Shown here piece by piece: positions 23,959-33,396 of a stretch of DNA of 57,651 nt (the stretch's first letter is position 1; each line of letters begins with the position of its first letter). The translations under genes were made by a program, and so were the position numbers. Below the pieces are notes generated by a model. The model worked only from the letters and a program-made list of their open reading frames with translations. It was not told where the DNA came from and made no database searches. The DNA comes from Paludibacteraceae bacterium. Lineage in GTDB: Bacteria > Bacteroidota > Bacteroidia > Bacteroidales > Paludibacteraceae. Location: NCBI GenBank assembly GCA_024400125.1, contig JAKSNG010000010.1, positions 1 through 57,651 of the forward strand, given 5' to 3'.

Positions 23959-25233
23959 TTAATTAGTTGAGGATCTCTTGACGAGTATCATGAGCCATAG
24001 ATAGTGTGCTAAAGAAACTGCAAAACTGGTGAGGGAAAAAACAATGACAAAACATTGAAAATCTTTGGTGTATATGCCTATCACGATAGAGATGGCACGT
24101 ACAATTAGGCATGCAATTTCGAAGCATAATTCAATCTGTTGTTTAAAAAAGATTCCTGCAAGAAAACCGGTACTTGCAGTAAGTGTATTGATTGCCAACC
24201 ATGGCAACATCCAACGAAGGATATGTCCAACTTCTTCCCATTCATTCCCTAAAATAAATGAGGTTAGCATCGGTAATCCCATCCATAGTAAAGTAAAAGT
24301 AGGGATTATAAGACTCAGAGCCCATGTGCTAAAACTGCGATAAATAGGCCGAATATCTCGCTGCTGGTGCAGCAAGTCTACTGTATGTTGGTATAGTGTT
24401 TGATTAAGTGTCTTGGATATCATACTTAAAGGCGCAAAACCGAGTAATATTGCCATTGACCAAAGGCCGATTTTTGTATTACCAAAGATAGGTGTAAGTA
24501 ATATGATGGGTAGTTGCGCAGATAGTAAATTAAGTATGCTTGAGGGGAAAGAATACAATGGGAATTTGCGATAAGATGTAGCAACTTCTCGAATATCTTG
24601 ACTGCAGCCATGAAATAATGGGTGTATGTGCTTTTTCCACGCCAATAAACAGGATGTAACAAGTGACAAAATAGGAGCAATAACAGAGGCTACGATTAGA
24701 CCTCCTGTCATGGATTTTACATATTTTAAACCAATCTTTAAGCCCGCGCTCAAACTACTTTGCATAATCTGATAACTGCTGTTTCGGTTATATTCTGCAT
24801 GACGCAGATACCAAAAACTGAGAATGTTCCACAGTGCTGTAAACAATACGTAGAAAGGTAAGAGAAAATACCAATCAGCAAAAGATGGTGTCTCAAGGAG
24901 TGTCGCTATTTGTGTAGAAAAAGGAACTGAAGCAAGGATGAATATAAATACACATAGCGAGGAGAATAATGTAAGATGTACCAAAGCAATTCCATGTTTT
25001 TCTTGTTTGGGTAAGACAATTGCTTGTTGATAATCAGCAGTCGATAGTAAGATGAATATGCTACCTATACTTAAGAATAAATTTAGTACACCAAAGTCTT
25101 CTGGGCTGTATATGCGCGTCAAAATGGGATAGACAATGATTCCGATGACCTGTGCGATAACGTTCGCTGAGAGCAATTTGGCAGAGTCGCGAACTAAAGG
25201 TGACTGTGCAATATGTTTGAAGTGCGCATTCAT
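23959..25233 (-). CDS. Polysaccharide flippase, Wzx/MATE-like
   Basis: The 424-residue protein has about twelve hydrophobic segments and the usual start of oligosaccharide flippases (SAKLLSANVIAQVIGIIVYPILTRIYSPEDFG). It should move lipid-linked sugar repeats across the inner membrane. It is the last gene of the long minus-strand run and overlaps the previous gene by 4 bp. Confidence 0.85.
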   Translation of the reverse strand: MNAHFKHIAQSPLVRDSAKLLSANVIAQVIGIIVYPILTRIYSPEDFGVLNLFLSIGSIFILLSTADYQQAIVLPKQEKHGIALVHLTLFSSLCVFIFILASVPFSTQIATLLETPSFADWYFLLPFYVLFTALWNILSFWYLRHAEYNRNSSYQIMQSSLSAGLKIGLKYVKSMTGGLIVASVIAPILSLVTSCLLAWKKHIHPLFHGCSQDIREVATSYRKFPLYSFPSSILNLLSAQLPIILLTPIFGNTKIGLWSMAILLGFAPLSMISKTLNQTLYQHTVDLLHQQRDIRPIYRSFSTWALSLIIPTFTLLWMGLPMLTSFILGNEWEEVGHILRWMLPWLAINTLTASTGFLAGIFFKQQIELCFEIACLIVRAISIVIGIYTKDFQCFVIVFSLTSFAVSLAHYLWLMILVKRSSTN

Positions 25234-26528
25234 GCTTTCTTGTGAGTCATGATATCTATAATCAAGTCGTCCGTCTGATTCATTCCGTCGTGTCCAATGC
25301 GGGTGAGGTTATGGATAGTGCGATCGATGTCTTCTTCCACGATACCTTCAGTGGCTTCAGCAAAAGAGTGCTGCATAGCCATCGTGGCAGAGAGAACGGC
25401 AGTGGCAACACCGCTGGTAACTTTGAGCGCGCAACCAGGTTTAGCACCATCGCAAATCATACCAGATATGTTCGCAATCATGTTCTTGATGGCAAAGGTG
25501 ACTTCGTCGTATTGTCCCCCCATAAGCAGTGTCAATCCTGCAGCAGAACCAGTGGCAGCCACGACGCATCCGCACAAAGCAGACAAACGCCCTAAGGACT
25601 GTTTCATATAGATGACGGTGAGGTTGCTGAGAGTGAGCGCGCGTAGCGTCTTTTCTTCATCGAAGTTGTGCTCCAACGCGTAGAGGTAAACAGGAATGGA
25701 ACATGAAATACCTTGATTACCGCTGCCGGAGTTGCTCATTACCTGCACCATCGCGCCCGACATACGAGCATCACATGCGCCGCACGTGTAGCACAAGATT
25801 TTAGTGAACAGTGTGTCGCCAAAGATGTTCGAGATGTTGGTGGGCTGCGCGTTGTTAAGGTGCTGGTTACTAACGGTGTGCAGCAATCGTCCGAGTCCGT
25901 GACCGTAGTTGCCCATGAACGATTTTTCGGCAGCTGCCATATTCATTTTTGCACCATCAAGAAGAAATTCTACATCTTTTACATTCACTTCTTGTGCAAA
26001 GTCATAGACGGTTTTGAGTGTGAGTTCGTTGTCATTGTTGGACGTGGAGTGGTTCGTGTCGCTGGACGATTGTTGCGGTGCGTTGGTTTCTACAAAGTGG
26101 GTGTGTTCCCCCATGATAGTAGCTTCGGCTTTATTGTCAGCGTTCTTGACTTCGACATGCACATAGAGAATGTCGGGAGCGTCTTCAACGATTTCGATTG
26201 TGGCTGGAACACGAGCCATATAGGCTTTGGCGTATTCGACGGCTGCAGGCGTAGTGTCGCGCAGCACTTCGAGTTGCAACTCGCTGCGTCCGATGGTAAC
26301 TCCGAGCGCAATTGCTATAGGAAGTCCTGTCATGTCGGTGTTGGGTATGCCAACTGCCATAGCGTTTTTGTAGATGTTTTTACTGAGTTGCACAGTGATA
26401 GCATCAGGCTCAGTGCCCAAAATCTCTTTAGCACGAGCGGCACAAAGGGCAACGCAGATTGGCTCAGTACATCCGATGGCTGGAATGACCTCCTGATGGA
26501 GCAGTTGAAGAAGATAATCGTGGTTCAT
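25230..26528 (-). CDS. L-cysteine desulfidase / serine dehydratase alpha-like (UPF0597)
   Basis: The 432-residue protein matches the UPF0597/YhaM family. The conserved cysteines are visible: IGCTEPICVALCAA near residue 18, CYTCGACDARMSGAM in the middle and MICDGAKPGCALK near the end, which bind an iron-sulfur cluster. The likely reaction is breakdown of L-cysteine (or L-serine) to pyruvate, ammonia and sulfide. It sits inside a glycan cluster, so its placement is odd; it may just share the transcript. A Ser/Asn-rich insertion (SSSDTNHSTSNNDN) lies near residue 157. Confidence 0.85.
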   Translation of the reverse strand: MNHDYLLQLLHQEVIPAIGCTEPICVALCAARAKEILGTEPDAITVQLSKNIYKNAMAVGIPNTDMTGLPIAIALGVTIGRSELQLEVLRDTTPAAVEYAKAYMARVPATIEIVEDAPDILYVHVEVKNADNKAEATIMGEHTHFVETNAPQQSSSDTNHSTSNNDNELTLKTVYDFAQEVNVKDVEFLLDGAKMNMAAAEKSFMGNYGHGLGRLLHTVSNQHLNNAQPTNISNIFGDTLFTKILCYTCGACDARMSGAMVQVMSNSGSGNQGISCSIPVYLYALEHNFDEEKTLRALTLSNLTVIYMKQSLGRLSALCGCVVAATGSAAGLTLLMGGQYDEVTFAIKNMIANISGMICDGAKPGCALKVTSGVATAVLSATMAMQHSFAEATEGIVEEDIDRTIHNLTRIGHDGMNQTDDLIIDIMTHKKA

Positions 26529-26540
26529 GGTAGGTAGTTG

Positions 26541-27446
26541 CTATGGATGTAGTTTATTCAGTATTTTCTTAATAGTTTGTCGTGTTTTCCACGGGAAAAA
26601 TTGTATAGTTGCATGAGCAATTTTATAAAATAATACTCGTAAATGCATGTGCCAAACACGAATTGGAGATAGAAGAAGTTGATTCTGTTGCAGTAGAGAA
26701 TCGCATAGAATTTTCACATCTTGATTCCGTTGTAATAGTTCATCGGGTACATTAGCGGTCTTAGTAATAATAGCAATTGGATTCCCATCTACTTCTTTAC
26801 ATAATAATTTTGCAAATGGCCGAACTTCGTCATCAACGATAAATTGTGTTGTTTTATTCCAAATGAGAAAATGATTCGAGTCTTTACAAATGTTGAATTT
26901 GTGGAAACCACGATAATGCTCAAATTCTGCCTCATTAGGGTGATGATTGAGGTACAAAATGCCTCCAATATGTAGTGAGTCTAAGGCTTCTAAAATAGCT
27001 TTCATTGGATTAGAACAATGATCCAAAGCATTTTGGATAATAATGAGTGAAATATCATGGTTTGGATAAAAGGCGCTTAGATACTCCATCATGCCAAATT
27101 CAATATCAGGTAAGGATGGTTGGTAGCGATTTTTAATTCTGTTAAAATGAGTGGCTAATGCATCAACATAATGGATATTCAGAGGTTGTGATTGATTATT
27201 TAAATTGCCTGTTGCATAACTCATGCCACATCCTACATCTAGGATTATCGGATTAGATTGTGGCAATGAGGATAAAAACGTTATCGCGTCCCAACCCTGT
27301 AAGCACAATGTGGAATTCAATTTTGACCAGGTTAATAAACTTTGAAGCCTTTTTTTATATTGGAAAGTATATTTCCAAAAGGTTATCTCATAAGGAATAC
27401 CTTCTAACCAATTCAAAGTGTCTTGTAGTCGTTGTTGATTTTTCAT
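26541..27446 (-). CDS. Class I SAM-dependent methyltransferase
   Basis: The 301-residue protein carries the SAM motif (ILDVGCGMSYATGN, about residues 68-81). A DALATHFNRI acidic loop and an IIQNALDHCSNP segment, typical of methyltransferases acting on small molecules or sugars, also support this. Its place among glycosyltransferases suggests methylation of a surface glycan or its carrier. Confidence 0.78.
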   Translation of the reverse strand: MKNQQRLQDTLNWLEGIPYEITFWKYTFQYKKRLQSLLTWSKLNSTLCLQGWDAITFLSSLPQSNPIILDVGCGMSYATGNLNNQSQPLNIHYVDALATHFNRIKNRYQPSLPDIEFGMMEYLSAFYPNHDISLIIIQNALDHCSNPMKAILEALDSLHIGGILYLNHHPNEAEFEHYRGFHKFNICKDSNHFLIWNKTTQFIVDDEVRPFAKLLCKEVDGNPIAIITKTANVPDELLQRNQDVKILCDSLLQQNQLLLSPIRVWHMHLRVLFYKIAHATIQFFPWKTRQTIKKILNKLHP

Positions 27447-27503
27447 ATAATTTTTATTGAATGATTTTTATCGTTCCATCCCCCGTCATCATGCGGATGG
27501 TAT

Positions 27504-28670
27504 TTATTTTTTTATTGTGTATATGGCAGAAAAATTTGTAGCAATAACTGAGCCAGACTCTGCGAGAGTTATAATTAAAAATGGCAGTATAGTCGAAAAA
27601 TAAGTAAGGTCAAAAGTGGAATTAGTGAAAATTTCCATAAAAGATGTTGCCCATATTTGGTGTGCACATGCAAAAGAAACCAAGATAAACAATAAAATAG
27701 ACGTGCTAAAGAATATACGTGCTCCTGTGGGTTTGAAATACAATATCCATGAGATAGCAATTATTGCCCATATCAAAAAAATAAGAGGTGTGCCTTGGCG
27801 TGTTTGCAGTACAAATGGACTATATTGGAAAAAAAGTAAAGTACTTCCTTCCCAAAGAACAAAAGGTAAAAAAGTCAGTACAAATGTTAGGCAAACGATG
27901 CCTATAAATACCAGTTGTTTACGCCAATTAAGTCGCAAAAAATCGTAACCATATAAAACAGCGATTGGAATGACAGCCAATAAGCGTGTGGAAAGAACAA
28001 GCCCTGTAACGAGGCCTAACACACATATATAATCATTCAAATGTACTCGTTTGTATATAAGCCATTGACAGATACAAGCCACTAATAATAGATTAGCGAA
28101 TATATCGCTTCGCACACTTACTTCATACCAAAAGGCAGGAGACATAATAAGTCCTGCTAAACCAATTAAAGCAGCGCGAGACGAAACTGTTTGTACAAGC
28201 AAAATTACCCAAAGAATACAGATTGCAAAAGTACTTAATGCTACATTGCCTAAACCATAAAAAGGAATATGTAATATCTGCCATATCGGAAAAGGTGAAC
28301 CATATCCTTGTAAGTGTGTTTGAGCGCTATACGGATAAGTCCCTTGAAATAAAGTTACTATCCAATTATGAATAGCGGACCAGCGATCCACTTGCAGACT
28401 ATATGGGTCAATTGAACTTTGCATGATGATACCTCCTATAAGACTAAAAAAACCAAGACTCCATATTAAACCTAAGATATGTTTTGAGTGACGCAACAAG
28501 ATGTGTAAAATAGATACACCTGCTGTTAATATTATCCAGTAACCAAAAGTTGTTAATAGAGGGTAAGAACAAATACGCATCGTGTATTTGTAAACAAATA
28601 ACGAGTTAATCAACACATAGAGCGTCAAGGCAATGATGTTTTTTGACTTATTTTGAATACTATGTATCAT
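27504..28670 (-). CDS. Multi-spanning membrane protein, GT-C-like
   Basis: The ATG at 28670 overlaps the stop of the GT2 gene in ATGA form, so I prefer it to the upstream ATG at 28721. The 388-residue product has about ten transmembrane segments (for example LLLVACICQWLIYK, LVFIGIVCLTFVLTFLPFVLW) and a periplasmic-type loop near SAIHNWIVTLFQGTYPYSAQ. This resembles polyprenyl-phosphate-sugar-dependent glycosyltransferases, but no family is certain; a polymerase is also possible. Confidence 0.65.
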   Translation of the reverse strand: MIHSIQNKSKNIIALTLYVLINSLFVYKYTMRICSYPLLTTFGYWIILTAGVSILHILLRHSKHILGLIWSLGFFSLIGGIIMQSSIDPYSLQVDRWSAIHNWIVTLFQGTYPYSAQTHLQGYGSPFPIWQILHIPFYGLGNVALSTFAICILWVILLVQTVSSRAALIGLAGLIMSPAFWYEVSVRSDIFANLLLVACICQWLIYKRVHLNDYICVLGLVTGLVLSTRLLAVIPIAVLYGYDFLRLNWRKQLVFIGIVCLTFVLTFLPFVLWEGSTLLFFQYSPFVLQTRQGTPLIFLIWAIIAISWILYFKPTGARIFFSTSILLFILVSFACAHQIWATSFMEIFTNSTFDLTYFSTILPFLIITLAESGSVIATNFSAIYTIKK

Positions 28671-29374
28671 AAGCGTGAAAAATGCAATTTGAGCCGTAAT
28701 ATAGTGAAAAAAATTAGCCAATTAGGAGCATTGGTAGAAAAAATAGTATTGAATAGTTGCTTTTGTGCGAGTAGATTAATTTTAGAAGTGGTTGATTGGG
28801 GATTAATAATATAGTTGTAACCCGTATAACGAATGGATACAACACGTTGTGCGACACCCCAAACGTTCAGCGAAAAAATCACATCTTCATAAATCATTCC
28901 AATAGGGAATGAAAGGTGGTGTTGATGCAAGAATGATGTGCGATATAAACGCATACATGGAGAAACAAACTGATAACGATGACGAGGCATTTTTTGTTCC
29001 AAAATTTCGCCACTCACGTGTATTCGTCGATATCCTGATTGTACATAGTCAGCATTTCCGATGGCTTTAATGTGCCTTTCTAAATAGTCACAGTCGAGAT
29101 AGTCGTCCGCATCTAAGAATGCAACGTACTCGCCTTTGGCCATTTCTAATCCTATATTCCGTGCTACCGATTGCCCGTTGTTTACCTCTTGTTGTATCAA
29201 TTGAAATCGTGCATCTTTCTTCACATACTCTGCTGCAATTTCTGCACTATTGTCTTTTGAACAATCATCCACGAGTATCGCCTCCCAATCCGTAATAGTC
29301 TGAGCGAGTAGCGAATCAAGACATTTCCTTAAATAGGAAGCCTCATTATATATTGGAACAATAATATTAATCAT
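28667..29374 (-). CDS. Glycosyltransferase family 2
   Basis: The 235-residue protein has the GT-A motifs: IIVPIYNEASYLRKCLDSL, VDDCSKDNSA and the metal-binding FLDADDY (DxD). A YEDVIFSLNVWG segment is typical of the catalytic base region. It overlaps the genes on both sides by 4 bp, so the three are one unit. Confidence 0.88.
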   Translation of the reverse strand: MINIIVPIYNEASYLRKCLDSLLAQTITDWEAILVDDCSKDNSAEIAAEYVKKDARFQLIQQEVNNGQSVARNIGLEMAKGEYVAFLDADDYLDCDYLERHIKAIGNADYVQSGYRRIHVSGEILEQKMPRHRYQFVSPCMRLYRTSFLHQHHLSFPIGMIYEDVIFSLNVWGVAQRVVSIRYTGYNYIINPQSTTSKINLLAQKQLFNTIFSTNAPNWLIFFTILRLKLHFSRL

Positions 29375-30516
29375 GCGAGTAGTATATCTTCAATCTGTTG
29401 TGCTTGTGTTTTGCGGCTAAAACGTTCTTTATCTTGAATGATTTGGTGAGTGTAGCCATTTCGTTCCCATGCCTCATATTGTTTTTGCAGGAAATGCTTC
29501 ACTTCTGTCACTGAGGAGGCTGCGCAGCCAATACCTGTTTCTTGAATAAGGTTCGCCAAACTATCTTCATCGCTTGGGACTAACAACAATGGCTTTTCTG
29601 CTCCGATAGCCTCAAATACTTTTGTGCCTAAAATACCATGTTGTCCTTCTTGTCGAGGGCATCCCAATGCTATCAATACAGATGTTCGTGCAATAGTGGC
29701 GCATAACTCTTGTCGCTCAATAAACGCATGCCAATGCAGATACTCGTTGACTCCATATTGCGCTGCGAGTACACGTACTTCGGACTCTTTATTCGGTTCT
29801 GCATAAAAGTCCAAGGACAGTTTGGTTTTGTCCACTTTACCGTCTTGTAACCATTCGCTGACTGCTTGGAAAAGTAATTGCGGCTGGCGGAGACTTAATT
29901 TGATGATGCGACCAATATATGCAACGGAAAAGACCTGTGCCGGTTGTGCTTCAAAATGTATTTCCTCTTCGTCATATCCATTGTACACCAAGTGTACGGG
30001 CGTAGTTGTTTGCGATTGCAAACATTGCTGATGCCACGGAGAAATAGTAATGACTGCTTTTGCACCTTGCATCACACGATTACGCAAGCGGATGTTTTTC
30101 TTCTCATACCATTTAGCAGCAACATGCTCTAATCCCAATAGATGTGGCAAAGGTGTCGTAAAATAATAGGATTGTCCCCACTGTTCCACAATATCTCGTA
30201 AATCGACGACGTATGGAATATGCCATGCCTGACTGAGACGACGCACAGTCAATAATGGGAAATAGTAGTATGTGGTGCAGAAGATAATATCAAAACGCCC
30301 TTCTGGGTACTTATGCAAAAGCAGTTGACTAAACTCTCGGTCGTTTTGTCCCCATAGTTTGTCTGCTATAAATGACCAGCGAGACTGGTTCTGTGCGATA
30401 TGTCCAGATTCTAACACAACTTCATGCCCCGCAATTTGTAAGTAGCGGAACAAACTCATCACTCGCGGAGCGTAGCTGGGAGGTGTGATAGGGTCGGATA
30501 TAATCAAAATGCGCAT
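29371..30516 (-). CDS. Glycosyltransferase family 4
   Basis: The 381-residue protein is a GT-B enzyme: MRILIISDPITPPSYAPRV at the N terminus, VAYIGRIIKLSLRQP at the domain switch and GTKVFEAIGAEKPLLLV as the sugar-nucleotide motif. It probably adds one sugar to a surface polymer. Confidence 0.87.
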   Translation of the reverse strand: MRILIISDPITPPSYAPRVMSLFRYLQIAGHEVVLESGHIAQNQSRWSFIADKLWGQNDREFSQLLLHKYPEGRFDIIFCTTYYYFPLLTVRRLSQAWHIPYVVDLRDIVEQWGQSYYFTTPLPHLLGLEHVAAKWYEKKNIRLRNRVMQGAKAVITISPWHQQCLQSQTTTPVHLVYNGYDEEEIHFEAQPAQVFSVAYIGRIIKLSLRQPQLLFQAVSEWLQDGKVDKTKLSLDFYAEPNKESEVRVLAAQYGVNEYLHWHAFIERQELCATIARTSVLIALGCPRQEGQHGILGTKVFEAIGAEKPLLLVPSDEDSLANLIQETGIGCAASSVTEVKHFLQKQYEAWERNGYTHQIIQDKERFSRKTQAQQIEDILLA

Positions 30517-30531
30517 GGTGTAATCAAATTT

Positions 30532-31611
30532 TTATAATGAGTTAAGCAGTTTCGGATAGAGTGAGCGATGATAGGACGATTCAAACACATGGTTGTGCCA
30601 CAGCAGAACTAATTCGCCATGATGTTCGCGGACACGGCTAATCAGTTCTTGACAGTAGAAGTATGCTTCGTCTTCGTTCAAGTTCATATAATTATCATTA
30701 CTCAATGTGCAGTCCATAATCGTGAGTGGATGCAGCATGAGATCGGTCAGTTTCATCGTTTTAGGATTAATCCATCGCACTGGACGACAGGTCTGCAAAC
30801 GAAAACCAGCACAGTCTGCAAATCCCATTGTATAGTCGTCTGTAATTCCATAATCTGCTAATTTCTGCATTTGGTCAATGCTGCAACGCAAGTAGTGACT
30901 GCGATGTAGCGTCCATTTCTGCTTTGGCAGTTCTCCATAATAACTGCTGTGCAAACCCAATCTTGCCTTCAATCGTGGTACACGACTTAGTGGATATTGC
31001 GGATAATCAAATCCCTTCCCCCGAGTCTGCTTCACAAAATAAATCACTTCATACTTATCAAATGCTTCCTGCTTCCTTAAACTATCTTGGTTTTCAAGCC
31101 ATTGAAACGTGTAAGCAGGGTCGTTGTGAATATCTTTCCAACTGTCGAGCACCTGTGCCCATTGCCCACGCAATATGCCGCCAATTGCTCCGCGCAGATG
31201 GTGATAATAATCAATAGTATCGATATCATGCGTGAGACAGATATTGGCAAAATCGGCTGTTGGCAGGGGCAGATTGAGCGCCTTCATCAGCAGTCGTCCA
31301 TACTCATCTACTAACGGAATTTGTAGTCGGTTGCTCTGCCCTAATATAGAATATTTGGCAGCAAATCGCCCATGTTCGTCGCGTTGCGGATTAAGCAATT
31401 CTTCGGCACGAGAGATGAAGAAGAATGTGTTGTAAATCAAGTTTGGTGAGACAACCACTTGTTCCTCGTCAATACGCTCAATAGTTGGCAGCAAACTGAG
31501 GTCTGGGTATCGCAAAGTCCAATCCACGGGAGCCGATAAATGCACCCGTGATACGGCATCTTTATTGCCATACAACAGAAACTCAATAATATATTTCTCT
31601 ATATCTTTCAT
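30532..31611 (-). CDS. Polysaccharide deacetylase-like protein (DUF7033-type)
   Basis: The 359-residue protein pairs an N-terminal domain of the DUF7033 type with a deacetylase-like barrel. LTHDIDT (about 126-132) fits the first metal motif, LHSSYYG the second and LWHNHVF (about 341) a late His motif. It probably removes acetyl groups from a glycan, or is an inactive relative. It begins 3 bp after the ABC-F stop. Confidence 0.72.
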   Translation of the reverse strand: MKDIEKYIIEFLLYGNKDAVSRVHLSAPVDWTLRYPDLSLLPTIERIDEEQVVVSPNLIYNTFFFISRAEELLNPQRDEHGRFAAKYSILGQSNRLQIPLVDEYGRLLMKALNLPLPTADFANICLTHDIDTIDYYHHLRGAIGGILRGQWAQVLDSWKDIHNDPAYTFQWLENQDSLRKQEAFDKYEVIYFVKQTRGKGFDYPQYPLSRVPRLKARLGLHSSYYGELPKQKWTLHRSHYLRCSIDQMQKLADYGITDDYTMGFADCAGFRLQTCRPVRWINPKTMKLTDLMLHPLTIMDCTLSNDNYMNLNEDEAYFYCQELISRVREHHGELVLLWHNHVFESSYHRSLYPKLLNSL

Positions 31612-31614
31612 CTT

Positions 31615-33396
31615 TCAACCTTCCGCCAATATCTCCCATTCGTACATTTTTTGTTCGATTTGGTGCTTGATATGTTGGTATTTCTCAAAGTTCTCACTGG
31701 TCTGATTGGCAGGATCATTGAGCAAGTCCTCCATATCATTCTGCTCTTGCTCTAATCGCGCAATCTCTGCCTCCGTGTCTGCAATCTGCTTCTCTTTTTT
31801 GCGCCGTGCTGCGGCTTCTGCTTTCTGTGCCTCAAAATCCGCCTTCGCAGAAGAACTATTAGAACTATTGACGCTATTACTCTTTGAACTCTCGCTGCGC
31901 TCTAATTCCTGCAAACTGCTAATTTTTTTCTTCCTCAAAAAATCATAAATGCCTCCCAAATGTTCGCGAACAACTCCTCCTCCAAACTCATACACTTTAT
32001 CTACTAATCCGTCTAAGAAATCGCGGTCGTGACTAACACAAATGATGGTTCCGTTAAAGTCTTTGAGTGCATCTTTGAGTATGTCCTTTGACTGCATATC
32101 CAAGTGATTCGTTGGCTCGTCTAAGATGAGCAAGTTACAGGGCTCTAATAGCAGACGTATCATCGCCAATCGACTACGTTCGCCGCCAGAAAGCACTTTT
32201 ACTTTCTTCTCCGATGCCTCACCGCCAAACATAAATGCACCTAATATATCTTTAATCTTAGTGCGAATGTCTCCTACTGCCACATAGTCAATGGTCTCAA
32301 AAACCGTCAAGTTCTCATCCAATAACGATGCTTGGTTTTGGGCAAAATATCCAATTCGCACGTTGTGACCAATCTTCAAACTCCCTAAGTAATCCAACTG
32401 CCCCATGATGCAACGTACCAAAGTCGTTTTACCCTCTCCGTTCTTGCCCACAAAGGCAACTTTTTCTCCGCGTTTGATAGTCAAAGTCACATCATGAATG
32501 ACCGCGTGGTCTGCTCCGTTATAAGTCTTAGCGAGATCTTCGACGATAACAGGGAAATCGCCACTTCGAGGAGCATCTGGGAAACGCAAACGTAGTCGTG
32601 ACGTGTCCTCTACATCTACTTCCAAACGTTCCAATTTCTCTAATTGCTTGATGCGTGACTGTACCTGGGCAGCTTTAGTTGGTTTATAGCGGAAACGCTC
32701 AATGAAGTCTTCCGTGTCCTGAATCATCTTCTGCTGGTTGAGATACGCACGCACTTGTTGCTCGTGCCGTTCTTGCCGCAGGGTGACAAACTGCGAATAA
32801 GACACATTGTAATCATAGATATGTCCCAACGTGATTTCAATTGTTCGGTTAGTGGCGTGGTCTAAGAATGCTCGGTCGTGACTGACTAACAGCACAGCAC
32901 TCGCACTTTGCGCTAAGAAGTCCTCTAACCATTGAATAGACTCAATATCCAAATGGTTGGTCGGCTCGTCCAATAAGAGCAAGTCAGGATGTTTGAGCAA
33001 AATCTTTGCCAATTCAATACGCATACGCCAACCGCCAGAGAACTCCGAACACGGACGCTCAAAATCTTTGCGCTCAAATCCTAATCCCATAATTGTTCGG
33101 TCGGCTTCGGCTTTGAAACGAGGATCGCTATTGCCCTGCGTCACTTCTTCCAATAGCGTCTTGTCGTCTTGAAACAGCATGACTTGCGGCAAATAACCGA
33201 TGGTCAAATCGCTATCTTTCACAATTTGTCCTCCAGTTGGTTCATACTCGCCTGCAATCAGACGAAGCATAGTCGTTTTGCCCGCGCCATTCTTTCCCAC
33301 TAAAGCAATCCTATCTTTCTTGTTAATCAAGAAGGATATGTCGTCCAAAATGGGCTTAGCCGAAAACTCCATGCTAATATGTTCTACCGATATCAT
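31615..33396 (-). CDS. ABC-F family ATPase
   Basis: Two ATP-binding cassettes are seen: GKNGAGKTT (34-42) with FSGGWRMRIELAK and LLLLDEPTNHLD, then GKNGEGKTT with LSGGERSRLAM and LLILDEPTNHLD. There is no transmembrane region. The linker with KPTKAAQVQSRIKQLEKL is of the ribosome-binding P-site-tRNA type. A Ser/Asn-rich stretch (about 512-524, from a 9-bp repeat) is followed by a charged coiled coil. Members act on stalled ribosomes; no resistance role is visible. The start overlaps the uvrA 3' end by 23 bp. Confidence 0.9.
   Translation of the reverse strand: MISVEHISMEFSAKPILDDISFLINKKDRIALVGKNGAGKTTMLRLIAGEYEPTGGQIVKDSDLTIGYLPQVMLFQDDKTLLEEVTQGNSDPRFKAEADRTIMGLGFERKDFERPCSEFSGGWRMRIELAKILLKHPDLLLLDEPTNHLDIESIQWLEDFLAQSASAVLLVSHDRAFLDHATNRTIEITLGHIYDYNVSYSQFVTLRQERHEQQVRAYLNQQKMIQDTEDFIERFRYKPTKAAQVQSRIKQLEKLERLEVDVEDTSRLRLRFPDAPRSGDFPVIVEDLAKTYNGADHAVIHDVTLTIKRGEKVAFVGKNGEGKTTLVRCIMGQLDYLGSLKIGHNVRIGYFAQNQASLLDENLTVFETIDYVAVGDIRTKIKDILGAFMFGGEASEKKVKVLSGGERSRLAMIRLLLEPCNLLILDEPTNHLDMQSKDILKDALKDFNGTIICVSHDRDFLDGLVDKVYEFGGGVVREHLGGIYDFLRKKKISSLQELERSESSKSNSVNSSNSSSAKADFEAQKAEAAARRKKEKQIADTEAEIARLEQEQNDMEDLLNDPANQTSENFEKYQHIKHQIEQKMYEWEILAEG

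Noticed and set aside
27447..27503. Terminator in the gap between the membrane protein and methyltransferase genes
   Set aside because: CCATCC/GGATGG can pair but the T-rich run follows on the plus strand, the wrong direction for these genes.
27504..28721. Longer start at 28721 for the membrane protein
   Set aside because: The ATG at 28670 makes the ATGA overlap used by its neighbours and removes a 55-bp overlap.
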